Made by a program: the position numbers and the translations under genes. 64,000 nt of DNA from Omphalotus guepiniiformis (Eukaryota; Basidiomycota; Agaricomycetes; Agaricales; Omphalotaceae). The stretch is taken from contig JAQOOI010000064.1 of NCBI GenBank assembly GCA_028554645.1, positions 2,418,001 to 2,482,000 on the forward strand, read 5' to 3'. Below the pieces are notes generated by a model. The model did no database searches. It was not told the DNA's origin and saw only the letters and a list, made by a program, of their open reading frames with translations. Of this stretch, positions 1 to 12,347 are shown in pieces (within the stretch, counting starts at the first letter, position 1; every line of letters begins with the position of its first letter).

Positions 1-737
1 TTCCTTGTTTGTGGTGCAGGTCCAATTGAACCTGGCCGGCCCGCCCATCGCAGTGTCGACCAGTGCGCCGCGGAAGATTCAGAACTATTGAGTATTCTGC
101 CTCCGTTTCTCACCAAATGTTACGAAAAAGTCCAATAACTTGTTGGTATTACTAGTATTACCAACATTTATCACTTCCGGGTTTATCGCAGCTTCGACAG
201 GTCCCCTTCTGAAGCCTCGAGTTAGGATTTACGAAAATATTTGACGCCGTTATCCCGTCGCAGCAGCTTCAATGTTTCTCGAGCAGGCTTTAGCTGATGT
301 CGGAGGTCAGATCCTCTCTTTCTCCATTGCCTCGATCTCAGATGTCGTATCATAAACAGAAAATGAACTCCGCGCTGCCAAAAATACAGCACCTGTAACA
401 GAACTCTTACCTTTTCCAGATTGTTGCTCTTCTCTGTAATCCAGATGCTGCGTTGGAACTGCCGGGCCCGATTATATGTGTCTTGGTGATCGCATTGCTC
501 TCCGTCATTTGCGATATAACATTTGATCTGTCCAATGAGATCTTGACGCAAACACTGAATTGGTGTCTAGGTAAGGAACGCTCGTATTTGGTGCGGGCGA
601 GACACCTCGTGTATAAAGATGCCTCAATGGACCATCATATCTCTCCAGCAGCTCACTCATTTACTTGAACATCCTCGTCTATCGTTCCCTCGTTGACAGG
701 CCAGTTAGATTTCATCCTCACTCATTTCGAAATCAAG
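1..737. other. Upstream region, no confident gene
   Basis: No confident coding sequence. A minus-strand open stretch (about 222-551) has a plausible donor near 414 and could be an exon of an unknown gene, but I recognise no domain and no start codon joins to it in frame. The 3' part is the promoter and leader of the repeat-peptide gene that starts at 738. Confidence 0.4.
612..617 (+). promoter_or_regulatory. TATA-like box of the repeat-peptide gene
   Basis: TATAAA in the context GTATAAAG lies 126 bp upstream of the ATG at 738. The position is plausible for a fungal promoter; the assignment is by sequence only. Confidence 0.35.
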
Positions 738-1498
738 ATGTTCAAGCACCTCATCGTCTTCCTCTGCGCCATCTTTGTCTTGGGGATGTTGGCCACTGCA
801 ACCCCCGTTCCCGCTGACGGAACCCTCACGAAGAAGGAACTCAAGCAGCTCAAGTTGAAGCGAGGTGACCCCAACCCATACGTCATGCGCGACGACGCCG
901 ACAAGCCCAAACCGTCTGAGAAGTGAGTTTCCTTCGTACACGTTGCCTTATCTCGGGGCAGTACTAACCAGCATATTTCAGGCCCCACAAGCGTGACGAT
1001 GCCCACGCTCCTAAGCCTTCAAAGTATCTATCAATTCTATTTCATGATTCGATTGCAGTCTTTAATTGATCGTTAAAGGGTTTACAAGCGTGACGATGCT
1101 CATGCTCCCAAACCCTCGAAGTACGTAGACAACCTTTTCATTTCATCTATTACATTGCAGTCGCTAATCAACGTCTACACAGGGTGTACAAACGTGATGA
1201 TGCTCACGCTCCAAAGCCTTCGAAGTATGTTGACGGCGTTGTTCAACAATACGATTAAAATATACTCAATCAATCTACATACAGGGTGTACAAACGTGAC
1301 GATGCTCATGCTCCCAAGCCTTCAAAGTATGTAGACATTCTTTTCACCGATATAATTGAAGTATCTAATTACTTTCATACAGGGTGTACAAGCGTGACGA
1401 TGCTCATGCTCCCAAACCTTCGAAGTATGCAAATAACCATTTTTGACAGTATCAGCAGGAGTAGCTTACTTGGATTTTACAGGGTGTACCGGGCTTAA
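738..1498 (+). CDS. Secreted Kex2-type repeat peptide precursor, one repeat per micro-exon
   Basis: Seven exons: 738-922, 982-1023, 1079-1120, 1183-1224, 1285-1326, 1383-1424 and 1483-1498. Exon 1 starts with a signal peptide (MFKHLIVFLCAIFVLGMLA), then a short pro-region with KLKR and a degenerate first repeat (DDADKPKPSEK). Each of the next five exons is exactly 42 nt, in the same intron phase, and encodes one 14-residue unit (VYKRDDAHAPKPSK; the first has PHKR). Every junction has GT..AG. The last exon adds VYRA and stop. The KR pairs match the Kex2 site used in fungal KEP proteins, dikaritin-type RiPP precursors and pheromone precursors; cutting there would release DDAHAPKPSKVY-type 12-mers after trimming. 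About 136 residues in total. No UstYa-like enzyme is visible nearby, so modification of the peptide is unsupported. Kex2 processing is inference; the exon array is seen directly. Confidence 0.85.
982..1482 (+). repeat. Tandem exon-intron repeat, unit about 100 bp
   Basis: Exon starts are spaced 97, 104, 102, 98 and 100 bp apart. The exons are nearly identical, while the introns keep only traces of common origin (introns 2 and 3 share ATTGCAGTC near the same place). The array therefore grew by duplication of a whole exon-plus-intron unit, after which the introns diverged and the peptide was kept. Confidence 0.8.
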
Positions 1499-2452
1499 AG
1501 AGACGATCACTCGACATTGAACTCAGCCTTGATTTGCTTGTATGGTATATTCCACGACTTGTGTGTATCCTTATCCTGATGCTTGACAGGTCTTTTGATT
1601 ATCCTTCTTGGCTGCTTCGTGTCTTCTCATGCTTGCCGTTTGCACTAGAAACCAAAGTGCTTTTATGTATACATCCCTCTTGTCTGGGTATGACTCGGTT
1701 CAGTCAAGCTCGGTACATTGAGAAGTATTGGACTCAAGTCGTGTATTGAATATTCCTGTATAGAATGTGGACTTTTTATATAAACATATGCTGATTGCAT
1801 TCATGCAATGGACTTGTTCTTATTCGTTGTGTCAGTCCACAACAATTTTTATCTTTCGATGCAGTATCTTTCCCTCTCTTATATCTGGGTGTGTTCAACT
1901 AAGGTTGGATAATTGAGGAGTATACTGAAATTTCTGAACATAGATTGTGTTCTATATATATACACACACTTTCACGCAATGAATTTGTACTCATCCCTCA
2001 TGTCACTCTGGTATGGGACAATTATTGTACGCCACAGCGCTAAGGTCGTAATCGAAGGCACTTCGAAACGAGTCTATCTTCAACAGACGCCAAGAGGAAG
2101 TTCAAGTTCTAAGTTCTAAGTTCTGATTATACTCATATCGTTCGAATATGGCATTAGGATTATCTCATCCAGTACCTAGTTTCCCCAGCATGTACTACAG
2201 AAGCATTCAAAATAATAACCGAAACCGAAGATAACGAAGGTTCTGAGGCCTCCTATCCTCCAAAAAGTTGAACGTTACTTAGTAGTGGATGAGCCGGTGA
2301 AAATAAGTGAAAAAGATTGTATTGAGTGAAGAAGAAAAATAATACGATTTCGGAGGATATATGAGCAGATCATGGCGTAGTAAGAAAATCGTCATAAGGG
2401 TAACGTGAAGCGTAAAGAGCGAAGGAAACCTAGGTCGCAGAGAGTATCCCAA
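1499..2452. other. AT-rich intergenic, degenerate duplication
   Basis: No gene seen. The stretches near 1660-1850 and 1860-2020 look like diverged copies of one another: both carry TCTGGGT, TTGAGRAGTAT, a TATATA run and CANGCAATG-A-TTGT-CT in the same order, offset by about 200 bp. The remainder is the 3' flank of the repeat-peptide gene (+) and of CDC42 (-). Confidence 0.4.
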
Positions 2453-3303
<851 letters not shown>

Positions 3304-4250
3304 GTCTCCAAATAGGCTCTAAATCGAGTTGAAAATTGTCAGCGTCAAAGCAGCGTGAAGAGCGGTCTTAAAACGAAATATTTGACCCGCAGAAGGGCGT
3401 GGCAACCGACAACCTCGTGGCTATGACTTCCGAGACGAGATACGAAGTTGATATCAAGAACAGGAGACTGACCTCTGAAAACGAGAAGAACTGTACGAAA
3501 TTGCACGAGAAAACCTGAAGTGCTGAACGGCGAGAAGTCGAGTAAGGAAGTGATCGTCTTCAAGACAGAAGCGCAGAATCTAGAGAACCTGATAATGTAG
3601 TTGAATTTAAACGGATCCGAACGAGTAAAAGAGGTCAATGAAAAGTTAGTGAGGTATAACAAGTAGACGTACAGAGACAAGGACGGTTTGGTAGATGGAG
3701 GGTGAAGAACACTTGAAGGAGATGGTCTGAAATGGGATGGTTGCGACGACTGATTGCATGCACAGGGAGCCTGCTTCTGTCCCGTGGCGTGAATCCAAAT
3801 AAAAACAAACATAAGGGGGCACCGTCCCCCGATTTCAAACTCAAAAAAAAAAAACATTACAACACCTACAGCCGTCAGCGACAGGATCGCTGGTCTTTCG
3901 TTTGTCATTTTATTGCTTGCATGAATTTTGCATTAAAAAGGAAACGTTGAGACTGACTGAATGTGAGGAGAAGGATGTCTTTCAAATTTCAAAATCATGT
4001 AAAGTAAGCGGTTGCTTTCGAGTTCGAAAACACTTATGCGCATGCGATAAGGAGATGCATGCCAAATCAGCGTTCCTACAAATGAAAACTGCTTGCAATG
4101 CATTTGAACAAGATTCGCTCAAAATTTATACCAGTCGCACTACAGTACACTCCTTCATTTACACCTGGATGGCCTCCAGCACTCCATGTACATAGATCTG
4201 TAAAACTCATAGTGCGGTCCGGATGTCGGAGACACGAAAATTAAAAAGTA
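3304..4250. other. CDC42 upstream region, no gene
   Basis: Pyrimidine-rich on the CDC42 strand, as expected for a fungal promoter and leader. It contains a 12-nt A run at 3843-3854 (+ strand). Open frames on either strand here have no recognisable domain and biased, low-complexity composition. Confidence 0.5.
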
Positions 4251-7200
4251 TCAGTGCGGCTGCTTTGACCCCGGCGTGGACCCCGGCGTGGACCCAAGCC
4301 ATATCTTTACCTGTTTAGCTTCTACATTTATGTAAGTGTACATATTGCAATTGACTACTGAGACTCTGACAGATGGTGAATATGCAATCGTCCCTGCAAA
4401 ATAGATTATCTACATTTAATCTGTGATAAACACGACGTCGCACAGCAGTATGATATGGAGGAAGCAAAAAAGCAATTAAATGACCACATACAGAAGCCAT
4501 TACACGGCTCGCGCCCGCTTATTGGACTCTTCTATAGGCATCTTTCATGAATGGCACTAGCACCGCAGAAAGGCTGAAAGCTTACCTGAATTAGGATTTG
4601 TATACGCTGGTTGTGACCACCAACTCAAAAGACCGGATTTTGTGCCCGTGACAAGACATCCGCCACCGCTAGCAGATTCATAGCCCTAACCAAGTGTCAA
4701 AAACTTTCAAGCGACATGAAAAAGTGCGTGCTCACGGCTGCCGACCGAATCACCTCATCTTAATAAACATTATTAGCACTGTCCTTAGCCATACAAGATG
4801 AAAAGTTCCTTACCTTCTCCTCGTTCGCCCTCCCCATGATCGAGTCCATACACCAGTGATCCTTTCCTCGTATCCCATACGAGTGCACAACCAGTTACAT
4901 CCCCAAAAAGAACACCTTGACCCTGAGCAGCGAAGATGGCTCCAAATCCACACTGCGGCCGTCCCAGCGTTTCTTTGTTCGAATACGACTGCTCCGCGTG
5001 GCCCTTCTTCTCAGGTTGTAGTGAAACCAGACGGGCGACTCCCCCGACGTGTGTTACTAACGCGTGCGTCTTTGCCGGATTGATCTCAATCCACGTGCTG
5101 TACGAAATGAAAAGGTCTTAGAAGAAGCGGGTATGAACAACTACGGCTGGGCCTACATTTTCGCTTTCACGAAGGCGCATGCACGTAATGTTCCGTTGGG
5201 TACTTGGCAAGACCATCTGGACGAACAATTTTCGCAATGAATGAACGATTAATTAAAAATATAGCGCAGCAAGAACGTACAGAACACCGTCAAGAGTTCC
5301 ACCCAAAAGAGCAGCACCGTCTTCGATGAAGGTCAAAGCGGTCACATTCTGCCGGGCGATAGGCCTCTGAGCCTGCCACGAACCTTCTCACAAAAGACCC
5401 TGAGTCAATATACCCCGATGAAGGTGTGCTTTCTCATACCCTTAGTCCATATCCACACCTTAACTCCTGTCCGAGGAAAAGAAACTGCTATTCGGTCTTT
5501 TTTGTACGCCAAGCACATACCGCCTTCTTCCCCAGGTGTACCGGGTTCGGTTCCTGTATCAACAACCTTCGCCCATTGCCAATGATTGAACCCCTGTACG
5601 ACCACTATCAGGATCGAGAAGAGTTCATCCAGAAGCTAGACTTACTGTCCGCGTCCACTTGCTAACTAGACCATCCTCGCCTAATGACACAACCCCTCCA
5701 TCACCCTCGATCCACATTACCGTCACTACGCGCGCATTATGCGATAATCTCGCCATCTCCGTACGGGTCTGATTGTTCCATATCCGTATAGTCTTGTCAG
5801 CACCTAGATTCGTCATTCATTCGTTAGATTACAAGGCGAGCAAGAAAAAAGACGCACAGTTCAACGCTAGATACACGCCATCTGAACTGAATGCAAGGCC
5901 CATAATGGATAAGTCTCCCTCGCCTCTTAGGACTATCGAATGGTTTGATTCGAGCGTGGGCCATTTGAACACCCTTTTACGTCTTCGTAGTGGCTCGATG
6001 GTGTCGCGGGCGTTAACCGGGGAAGGTACTCGCTCGCGTTTTACGCCCCGGGGAGGTACGGTAGGCCGTGCGGGTAGAGGATGTTTCATAAGTTGCGCAC
6101 CGGGGGTGGCTGCAATGCAGAGTCAGTCAGAGATGTGTTTCGTATTAATCGATATGCGCGCATACTGGGGGACGGGGTAACCATAGCCCCTGTTGAGGGT
6201 GCTGCAGTCTGTGTAGTAGATACTGCAAGGGGTCAAGATAACGGTCAAGAGTTTTGGAGGGAAACGTACTAGGAGCTGGAGCGTTCCTATTCATTGCTGT
6301 CGCATTAAATACAGTAGAATCGGAAGCTGTTATCATGACGATGAGAAAGACTGTAGTAAGAATCGTCCAAAGACTTGCCTGAAGTCACTCCATTATTGAC
6401 TTTCGGTATTGAGGGATTAGAAGGAAGTGAGTTAGAAGGAGGGTGAGTCGGAAGGGAGGTAGTTGATTTTGACATCGAGTTCACCAGTGAGGTGGTCAAT
6501 GCCACTTCGGAAGGCGAGGAAACAGGGTTTTTCGGCAGGATATTGGTAGCTAGACCATCATAAAACACGGATGGTAGACCATGAATGACAGAAGTAACGG
6601 GTGGGCCAGACGGAGCGGATGCGGTCCAATTCGAGATCGAGGAACCTGCATTAGAAGATACAGAAACTGGCTGATGTACTGCCGGAATACTAGAATACGA
6701 GGTGCTAGCTGTCGTAGCTAATGATCCTGAAGAAAGGGTGGCACTTAGACTCGGTGTTGGGTTTGCGGGTATCGAGGTACTAGATGACGCAGTAAGTGTC
6801 CCTCCGGCCGTCGAAGAAACCACATTTCTTATAGCATCCGGAGTTGACCGGGAACCAAAGATACCGTCCAACATTGAGGCAACAGTGGAGTCAGACATCG
6901 GGCCAGAAAGCATGTTCGACGCTATCCAAGTCGTCGTCGAAGCACTCCCTGGTGCATTGGAAGAAACTGAGGAAGCTGGCTGGGGTACAACCGCGGTAGG
7001 TGAGTATGAACCGCTAGGACTCCTGATCACTGTTCTAGGAGTGGCCTCGCCCACTGTTCCAGTAGACATAAGAGGTACATTATCTGCGCACAGAAGTTAT
7101 GGTATATGCTTGAATACACGCATTCCATGCAGACTCACCAAACGAAGGCGGCCGATTTTGAAGATAGTTGGTGCGGCTGTTAGCAGGAGCCGTATCAGGT

Positions 7201-10200
7201 GAATCTATAGATAGAACTACATGTCGTCGTTTGAATGCCCTAATAATAGTACTCGAAAACATACCAGATGACCTCTGAGGAATAGAAGCGGAGTTAGGTT
7301 GTTTACTGGCAACATTCCCATTCGTCGCTTGGGAAGAAGATGCATCAGTTGTGGGAGCAGATCTAGGAGCAGGTGCTGTTGTGAAGAGCAGAATTAGTGC
7401 CAAACATAGGAGTACCGTCTTGGAAACGCACCAGAAAGCGAAGGTGGCTGCATATCATCCCGATCCAGCCTAGGCCTTTTCGGAGGGGGAGGGTGGTCTA
7501 AAGCTGTGGAGAAATGAATAAGGGGGGAAAGGAAAACAAATGCCATTGGACGAACTAGGATGTGCTGTATTGTCACCACGTACATTGGCCGCTGCGGATT
7601 CTGAAGCAACAATTGACGGAACACCTCGTGGGGGTGCTGCTGTGAGGACCAGGATCAGTAAAGAGTACGAAAATAACCCTCAACACGCACCAAAACCCTC
7701 TGCGACCCGCTTCTGAGCACTGTTTGTTTGAGCGGAGGGTACAGCATTCGGAGCCGCTAGATGGAATGAGTCAAAGGAAAGAACACGAATGTCACGGGAC
7801 AGACTGGAACTCTGTAAAGAATTCTGCTTGTTGTCATTGAGAGCGGGCGGTCGTTGCCCCGCCGAGGAAGCAGCGGAGGTGGAGGGGCCCTGGAGAGAAA
7901 TTGCCGGAGACGGAAGAGAGGCTGGTTCAGGAGGTTTGCTATTGACTGGCAATGACTTCCGAGCTTTGGAACTTGTCGGAGATATACGCTCAAGGACAGA
8001 ACCTAGGATATACACTTTGAGGAAAAAACCCCGCGCCAAATTACCCGGAATAACTGACCTGTTGAAGTACTCGAAGCCGGAGAAATGTTCGTGTTAACAC
8101 TCAGACTATCGACTCGCTTCCACTTTATCTTTATGGGTTCCGGGGGAGGCGGTTGAGGAGAAATTGCCGGAGGTTGTGTTGCGGGAGGAGGGGGTGTACG
8201 AGAAGGTGAAGGCGATTTTGGATATGAGACCAGCTCTGGCGATTTGACTTTGGCATGTATTTGGGATGTTGAGACAGTGTTGTACGCAGAAGGAGAGGAA
8301 GATGCAGCCTCCGTCGTTGGTTTAACGTGAGGCCAACCGGCACCGATAACTACGCGCTTCTTTGTTGAAGATACACCTGCTAGACTCTTCGGCGCAGAAG
8401 GTGCGGAAGGCGCAATGGAGGGATATGTATTGAGTCCTGTACCTGATGGCCTGATACCAAGAGAATTTGGATAAGATCCTGAAGATATATATGCCATGGA
8501 CCTAGGGTCCGGTGGAGGTCCGGCTGGAGCCTTTTCCATCGTTCGGAGGCTGGCAGGTGCGCGCGGGGCATTGGGAGGTGGATTCTGTCGTCCAATGTAA
8601 TCTAATTGATTCCTGCTACTTGAAGCCAAAGCATTACGAGGGCCGGTTGGAATAGTGGCCGTGAACTTCGGAGTCCTCACAGGTGAGGGTGGTCTAGGCA
8701 TTGGAGCAGGGGTTTTGAGTTGGGTCTCGGAAGTAGTTACCTACACGAAAGTTGTTATCCCTGACGACGAGAGAGAGTATGGTGGTGAATGACCCACCAC
8801 AGCCTTAGTTTCGGACTGCTTAACATGATCAGCAGGTCGTAGAGTTAATGCCTCTGTCTCCCTTTTAACAGGAACCTTCTCTTGGACGACCCTATCATCG
8901 TCGATGGAGGGCGTAGCCACGATATTCGATTCGGGAACACTAGAGGAAGCCTCCTGCAGTAATAATGTTCGAATGATGATACCTGATGCTGGACTGATTG
9001 AAAAATACCTTCGGTTCCGTCGGTGACAACGCAGGGGAAGATGATGTCTAATGATAGAATAGATGAATATTGGCTAGAAGGTGAATCGTCGTTGAAAACA
9101 CAAGGAAAACTGACCTTCTTCTGTACCTCCAAGTCGGACGATGGGGGCGTCAAACATTTGCAATCTTGGTTGGTCGATAATGACTAAGATTTAATAAAAC
9201 CTTTATGACAAATTTCTGAATGATACCAAAGAGCATACCTTGGCATCTACCGTGTTCGAAGATGCAGTGAAAACCTTAGAATTCTCTTGCAGTATCCGAG
9301 CCTCTCCTGTGAACTCTGTCACAAAGCCGGCAGAAACAAAAGGGTTCGGTATTGGAGCCCTTTTAGACGTTTTCTCCGGTTTTGGCACAGATTTATTATC
9401 AACTACGGCGCCAAGAGTGTCAGCGACGAAGGGCGGTGGTATCAACGAAGAGTCCTTCGTAGCAATGACCGGAGAAGTGTCTTTGGGTGCGTGAGTAACA
9501 CCAAGACTGCCTTCAGTCATCGTTTTTGATGCTTGATTTTTGGAGGCCGTGATGTCGTTAGAAGGTAGGAAGAGTAATGAGGGTGGAGGAGTGTCTATAG
9601 GTGAGACCTGCATATCTTCATCCTCCGAATCGGATGTCGAGGAAGTGTTGAGGTTGGCTATTAATGAAGGGACCCCGGTGGGAGAAAAGAGTGGAGACTC
9701 TGGAGGAGAAGGGGATGGTATGGGGGACTTTGAGATTTCATCGGTCGGAGAGTCGAGTTCCATGGGAGAAAGACTGCGATCCCGCTCCCGCGTCTACTGG
9801 CGTTAATGAAAGCTGATGTAGAATCCTTAAAATAACTCACCACCGTTTGAGCAGCAGCATGTACATGACGTCCAACTGAGTGGCTCAGAGTTTGAAGCTG
9901 CAGGGGCGGCAGTGGGGGGTCAGCCTGAACAGACACAGAGGATACAGAGGGTTGTGTCTGAACAGATGCAGGTGATGTTCTTGTTTCTGACTGGACAGCT
10001 ACAGCCTTGAAGTCGGGCTGAACTTGGACCGAGGTCGAATCAGTGTTTGGTACTGCTTGGACTCCGACCGATGTATGTACGACGCTTGGCTTGTCTGTGG
10101 GTTGCCAGACCGGCAGTAAAGCACTGAAATAGCCTCAATGAACAGTAATGAACACGTACTGGGTACCTGAAGAACTTCATCCGTCTTCTTTGTCCATGCC

Positions 10201-10610
10201 CTTCTCATCTTCGGGGGGAGTGTATGTTTCGAAAATGGGATGGATTGAGTTTCATCTTCGTTGGATTTTGCCTTATCTTCTTCCTCCGAATTATCGTTCG
10301 ACTGAATTGAATCTCCTGTGAATAAAATAGGACGTCCTTTGAACCTCCCATCCGTAACCGCCACCAAGATCTCTTTGCCCGGTTTCACCTCAATTCGTTT
10401 CTGTGCAAACAGACTGAAGTATACAAAACGAGAAGAACCATTTCCTTCACTTTCATCGCTAGAATCATCGGAGGTTTCTACGCGTCTCAGGACGACATGA
10501 GCCTTCTGTGTGGATTTATGAGGACGAATGCGCAATGGTCCTTGTACACCTAGGACTGAAGATATTGTGGGATGCTTGGAGATCCCATGAGAGACACTGG
10601 GATCATCCAT
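4251..10610 (-). CDS. Very long disordered protein with C-terminal WD-like repeats
   Basis: A many-exon gene. I could join frames continuously from about 9930 to the end; the junction near 10130-10170 did not resolve, so the N-terminal exon (from ATG 10610, acidic and Ser-rich, followed by SVQ-rich spacers) is tentative. The middle (about 9760-6100) is Pro/Ser/Thr-rich and disordered, with short exons that resemble each other (APPRGVPS, APAPRSAP, TAPNAVPS) and an NLS-like KRPRLDRD. The C-terminal third has WD-type blades: GLAFSSDGVYLALNCADKTI, SLGEDGLVSKWTR, GGTLDGVLWSCQVPNGTL, GDVTGCALVWDTRKGSLVYG and VTGTKSGLLSWWSQP. One exon is only 23 nt (4736-4758), and the intron 6327-6378 is GC-AG (GCAAGT donor). 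The final 192-nt intron is longer than usual; without it the protein would stop at 4557. Roughly 1,650 residues by estimate. The blades suggest a scaffold; the function is unknown. Confidence 0.6.
4264..4290 (-). repeat. Two-copy 12-bp tandem repeat in the last exon
   Basis: GACCCCGGCGTG is repeated on the + strand, encoding GSTPGSTPGS in the last exon of the WD-like gene if the final splice is used. Short and probably slippage-derived. Confidence 0.5.
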
Positions 10611-10985
10611 GAGGTACAGGGAGAAGTCGAGGACCTATCTTGAGCGCTCTTGCCAAGATGCTTTGAAAGTTGAAAACTGTAGAACGGAGCTAGGCTGCAA
10701 CCCGCAATCATTCAGAGTTCTTCAAAACGAGTGCACGTGATATGGGCGCGTCGAGATGTCGAGACCACCTACGACCGGGACCAGAAAATGGTCCACATGG
10801 ACCATGCTGTAAGTCAGCTTTAGCTGCGCTCATAGCACGGATTATTTGGCACTCCCGCTTGGAAGAAGAAAAAAAACATCGCATTTTCATGACATAGTTT
10901 CGTACAAAATTAGAAAAATATAACGAATGTGTGGTCTCCGGCATATCACCTTACTATTTACATACAACAGAAAAGGTATGGGACT
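10611..10985. other. Intergenic, promoter of the WD-like gene
   Basis: Lies between the 3' end of the 12347-10986 gene and the start of the WD-like gene, both on the minus strand. No further coding sequence or structured element seen. Confidence 0.4.
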
Positions 10986-12347
10986 TCAAACTAGAACTTC
11001 TCTCGAGGTAGACCATTGATTCTCCGCATTGACTCTGCTGGCAAAATCAGAACTAAAGCTCAGGTAACCAGGTTCAATAGGGCCTTCGTCAGAAAAGGAG
11101 TCTTCCCAAGGATCAGATTCCAAGCTCGTGTCGGAAAATATGTCATAAGACTCCGAGCGTGACAGCGACGGTGATGACGGTGGGAGGAGTCGGAAATCCA
11201 GTGTAGGCAGGATAAGAGAGTGCGCAGGTTCAATCTCGATTGCAGATCCAACACTCTCAGCGATATCACTGGAAAAAGCAGAAAGGTTCGACGAAGTTTC
11301 CGACAAAGAATCCTCCTCGTCCGGTACCCGTTGACTCTCGACTTCCTCAATCACGCACCAACCGGTACCACTCTCACCTATAACACTCCTGACTTCAGCC
11401 ATGGTCCACCCTATAAATTCGACTTTGAGAATGTTGCAAACCCCTTCAGCATCTGCACGAGTTGCGTAAGAAGAGCACACGACACCCTTATTCCATACGT
11501 TTGCTGCATCTAGTCGCGAGAACAGTGCCGACACACGCAAAGAATGCATCTCGTGGGAGTTGTGGATTGACGCTAGATTAGAAAGTGGAAGTAGGGATGC
11601 ATGAGCGGGAACATCAGGTGGAAGAGGAACGCGACCAGTAGGAGTTGGAGCAAGAGGAATGAGCAGATAGGTGGTGACAGCTGGGGCGACGGGAGCAGCG
11701 AAGTACTGATCCATCTCCGGTACCGTCTCGGTTTCAGAGACAGTAGAACGAATGAGAGTTCTGTTGGACTTGAGCATCTCCTTACCAGCTACCTTCTTCT
11801 GAGCCTTCAGAGTCTTCTTCTTCATTGCGTCCCTCTCCTTCTTCATGTTGATCTCCCAATCGGCTTCATAGAATGCACGGCCAGCGATGGGTACGTTTTC
11901 GATGAGATTCTGGAAAACGGGGCGCCCCGAAGAGAAGTTCCTGGCGCTTCCAAGGCCAACCTGCGCAACTGAACGTGAGGCGAAGGTCGGAGCACGAGGG
12001 AAATAATGAGGTTGAATGGGGCGAGCAAGAGCATTTCGGACAGGGTACGAGAGCCTTTCGTGTATACTACTCATACGTCCCGGCGCCGAGCCCCTCAGCG
12101 ATTGAGCTAGGGATGATGAGACATGAGCCTGCAATCCCGGGGCAGTAAGATGACCAATGAATCGTGTTAAAAGAGTTCGAGTCTGCGAAATGAGTTGCTT
12201 CGCAGTACCCGCACTGGTTGGTGGTTTGAACCGCGCAAAAGACGGTATATGTATGGATCTAGACGAATTCCTGGCGGCTGAACCACCAGGAATCATGTTG
12301 GAGGCATTGCGGGGTAATCCCCGTGCTCCATGCGATGCCAGTTGCAT
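10986..12347 (-). CDS. Uncharacterised protein, 453 residues, single exon
   Basis: An uninterrupted frame from ATG 12347 to the stop at 10986, notable because most neighbours are intron-rich. The N-terminal 140 residues are basic, Ser/Arg-rich and poor in acid (for example RNSSRSIHIPSFARFKPP and RTLLTRFIGHLTAP), the composition of a mitochondrial presequence. A more conserved-looking block follows (FQNLIENVPIAGRAFYEAD, then a Lys-rich helix MKKERDAMKKKTLKAQKKVA). The centre has a compact domain ending near GWTMAEVRSVIGESGTGWCV, and the C-terminus is acidic and Ser-rich. I do not recognise the family. Codon use and length argue for a real gene; a mitochondrial location is inference. Confidence 0.7.
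   Translation of the reverse strand: MQLASHGARGLPRNASNMIPGGSAARNSSRSIHIPSFARFKPPTSAGTAKQLISQTRTLLTRFIGHLTAPGLQAHVSSSLAQSLRGSAPGRMSSIHERLSYPVRNALARPIQPHYFPRAPTFASRSVAQVGLGSARNFSSGRPVFQNLIENVPIAGRAFYEADWEINMKKERDAMKKKTLKAQKKVAGKEMLKSNRTLIRSTVSETETVPEMDQYFAAPVAPAVTTYLLIPLAPTPTGRVPLPPDVPAHASLLPLSNLASIHNSHEMHSLRVSALFSRLDAANVWNKGVVCSSYATRADAEGVCNILKVEFIGWTMAEVRSVIGESGTGWCVIEEVESQRVPDEEDSLSETSSNLSAFSSDIAESVGSAIEIEPAHSLILPTLDFRLLPPSSPSLSRSESYDIFSDTSLESDPWEDSFSDEGPIEPGYLSFSSDFASRVNAENQWSTSREVLV

Noticed and set aside
982..1482. Regular short repeats with spacers, superficially like a CRISPR array
   Set aside because: The repeats are 42-nt coding exons with splice sites in a eukaryotic gene; the spacers are introns with GT..AG ends.
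3345..3908. 187-residue open frame on the minus strand upstream of CDC42
   Set aside because: Low-complexity Phe/Ser/Leu composition from a pyrimidine-rich leader, no domain, and it lies where the CDC42 5' region is expected.
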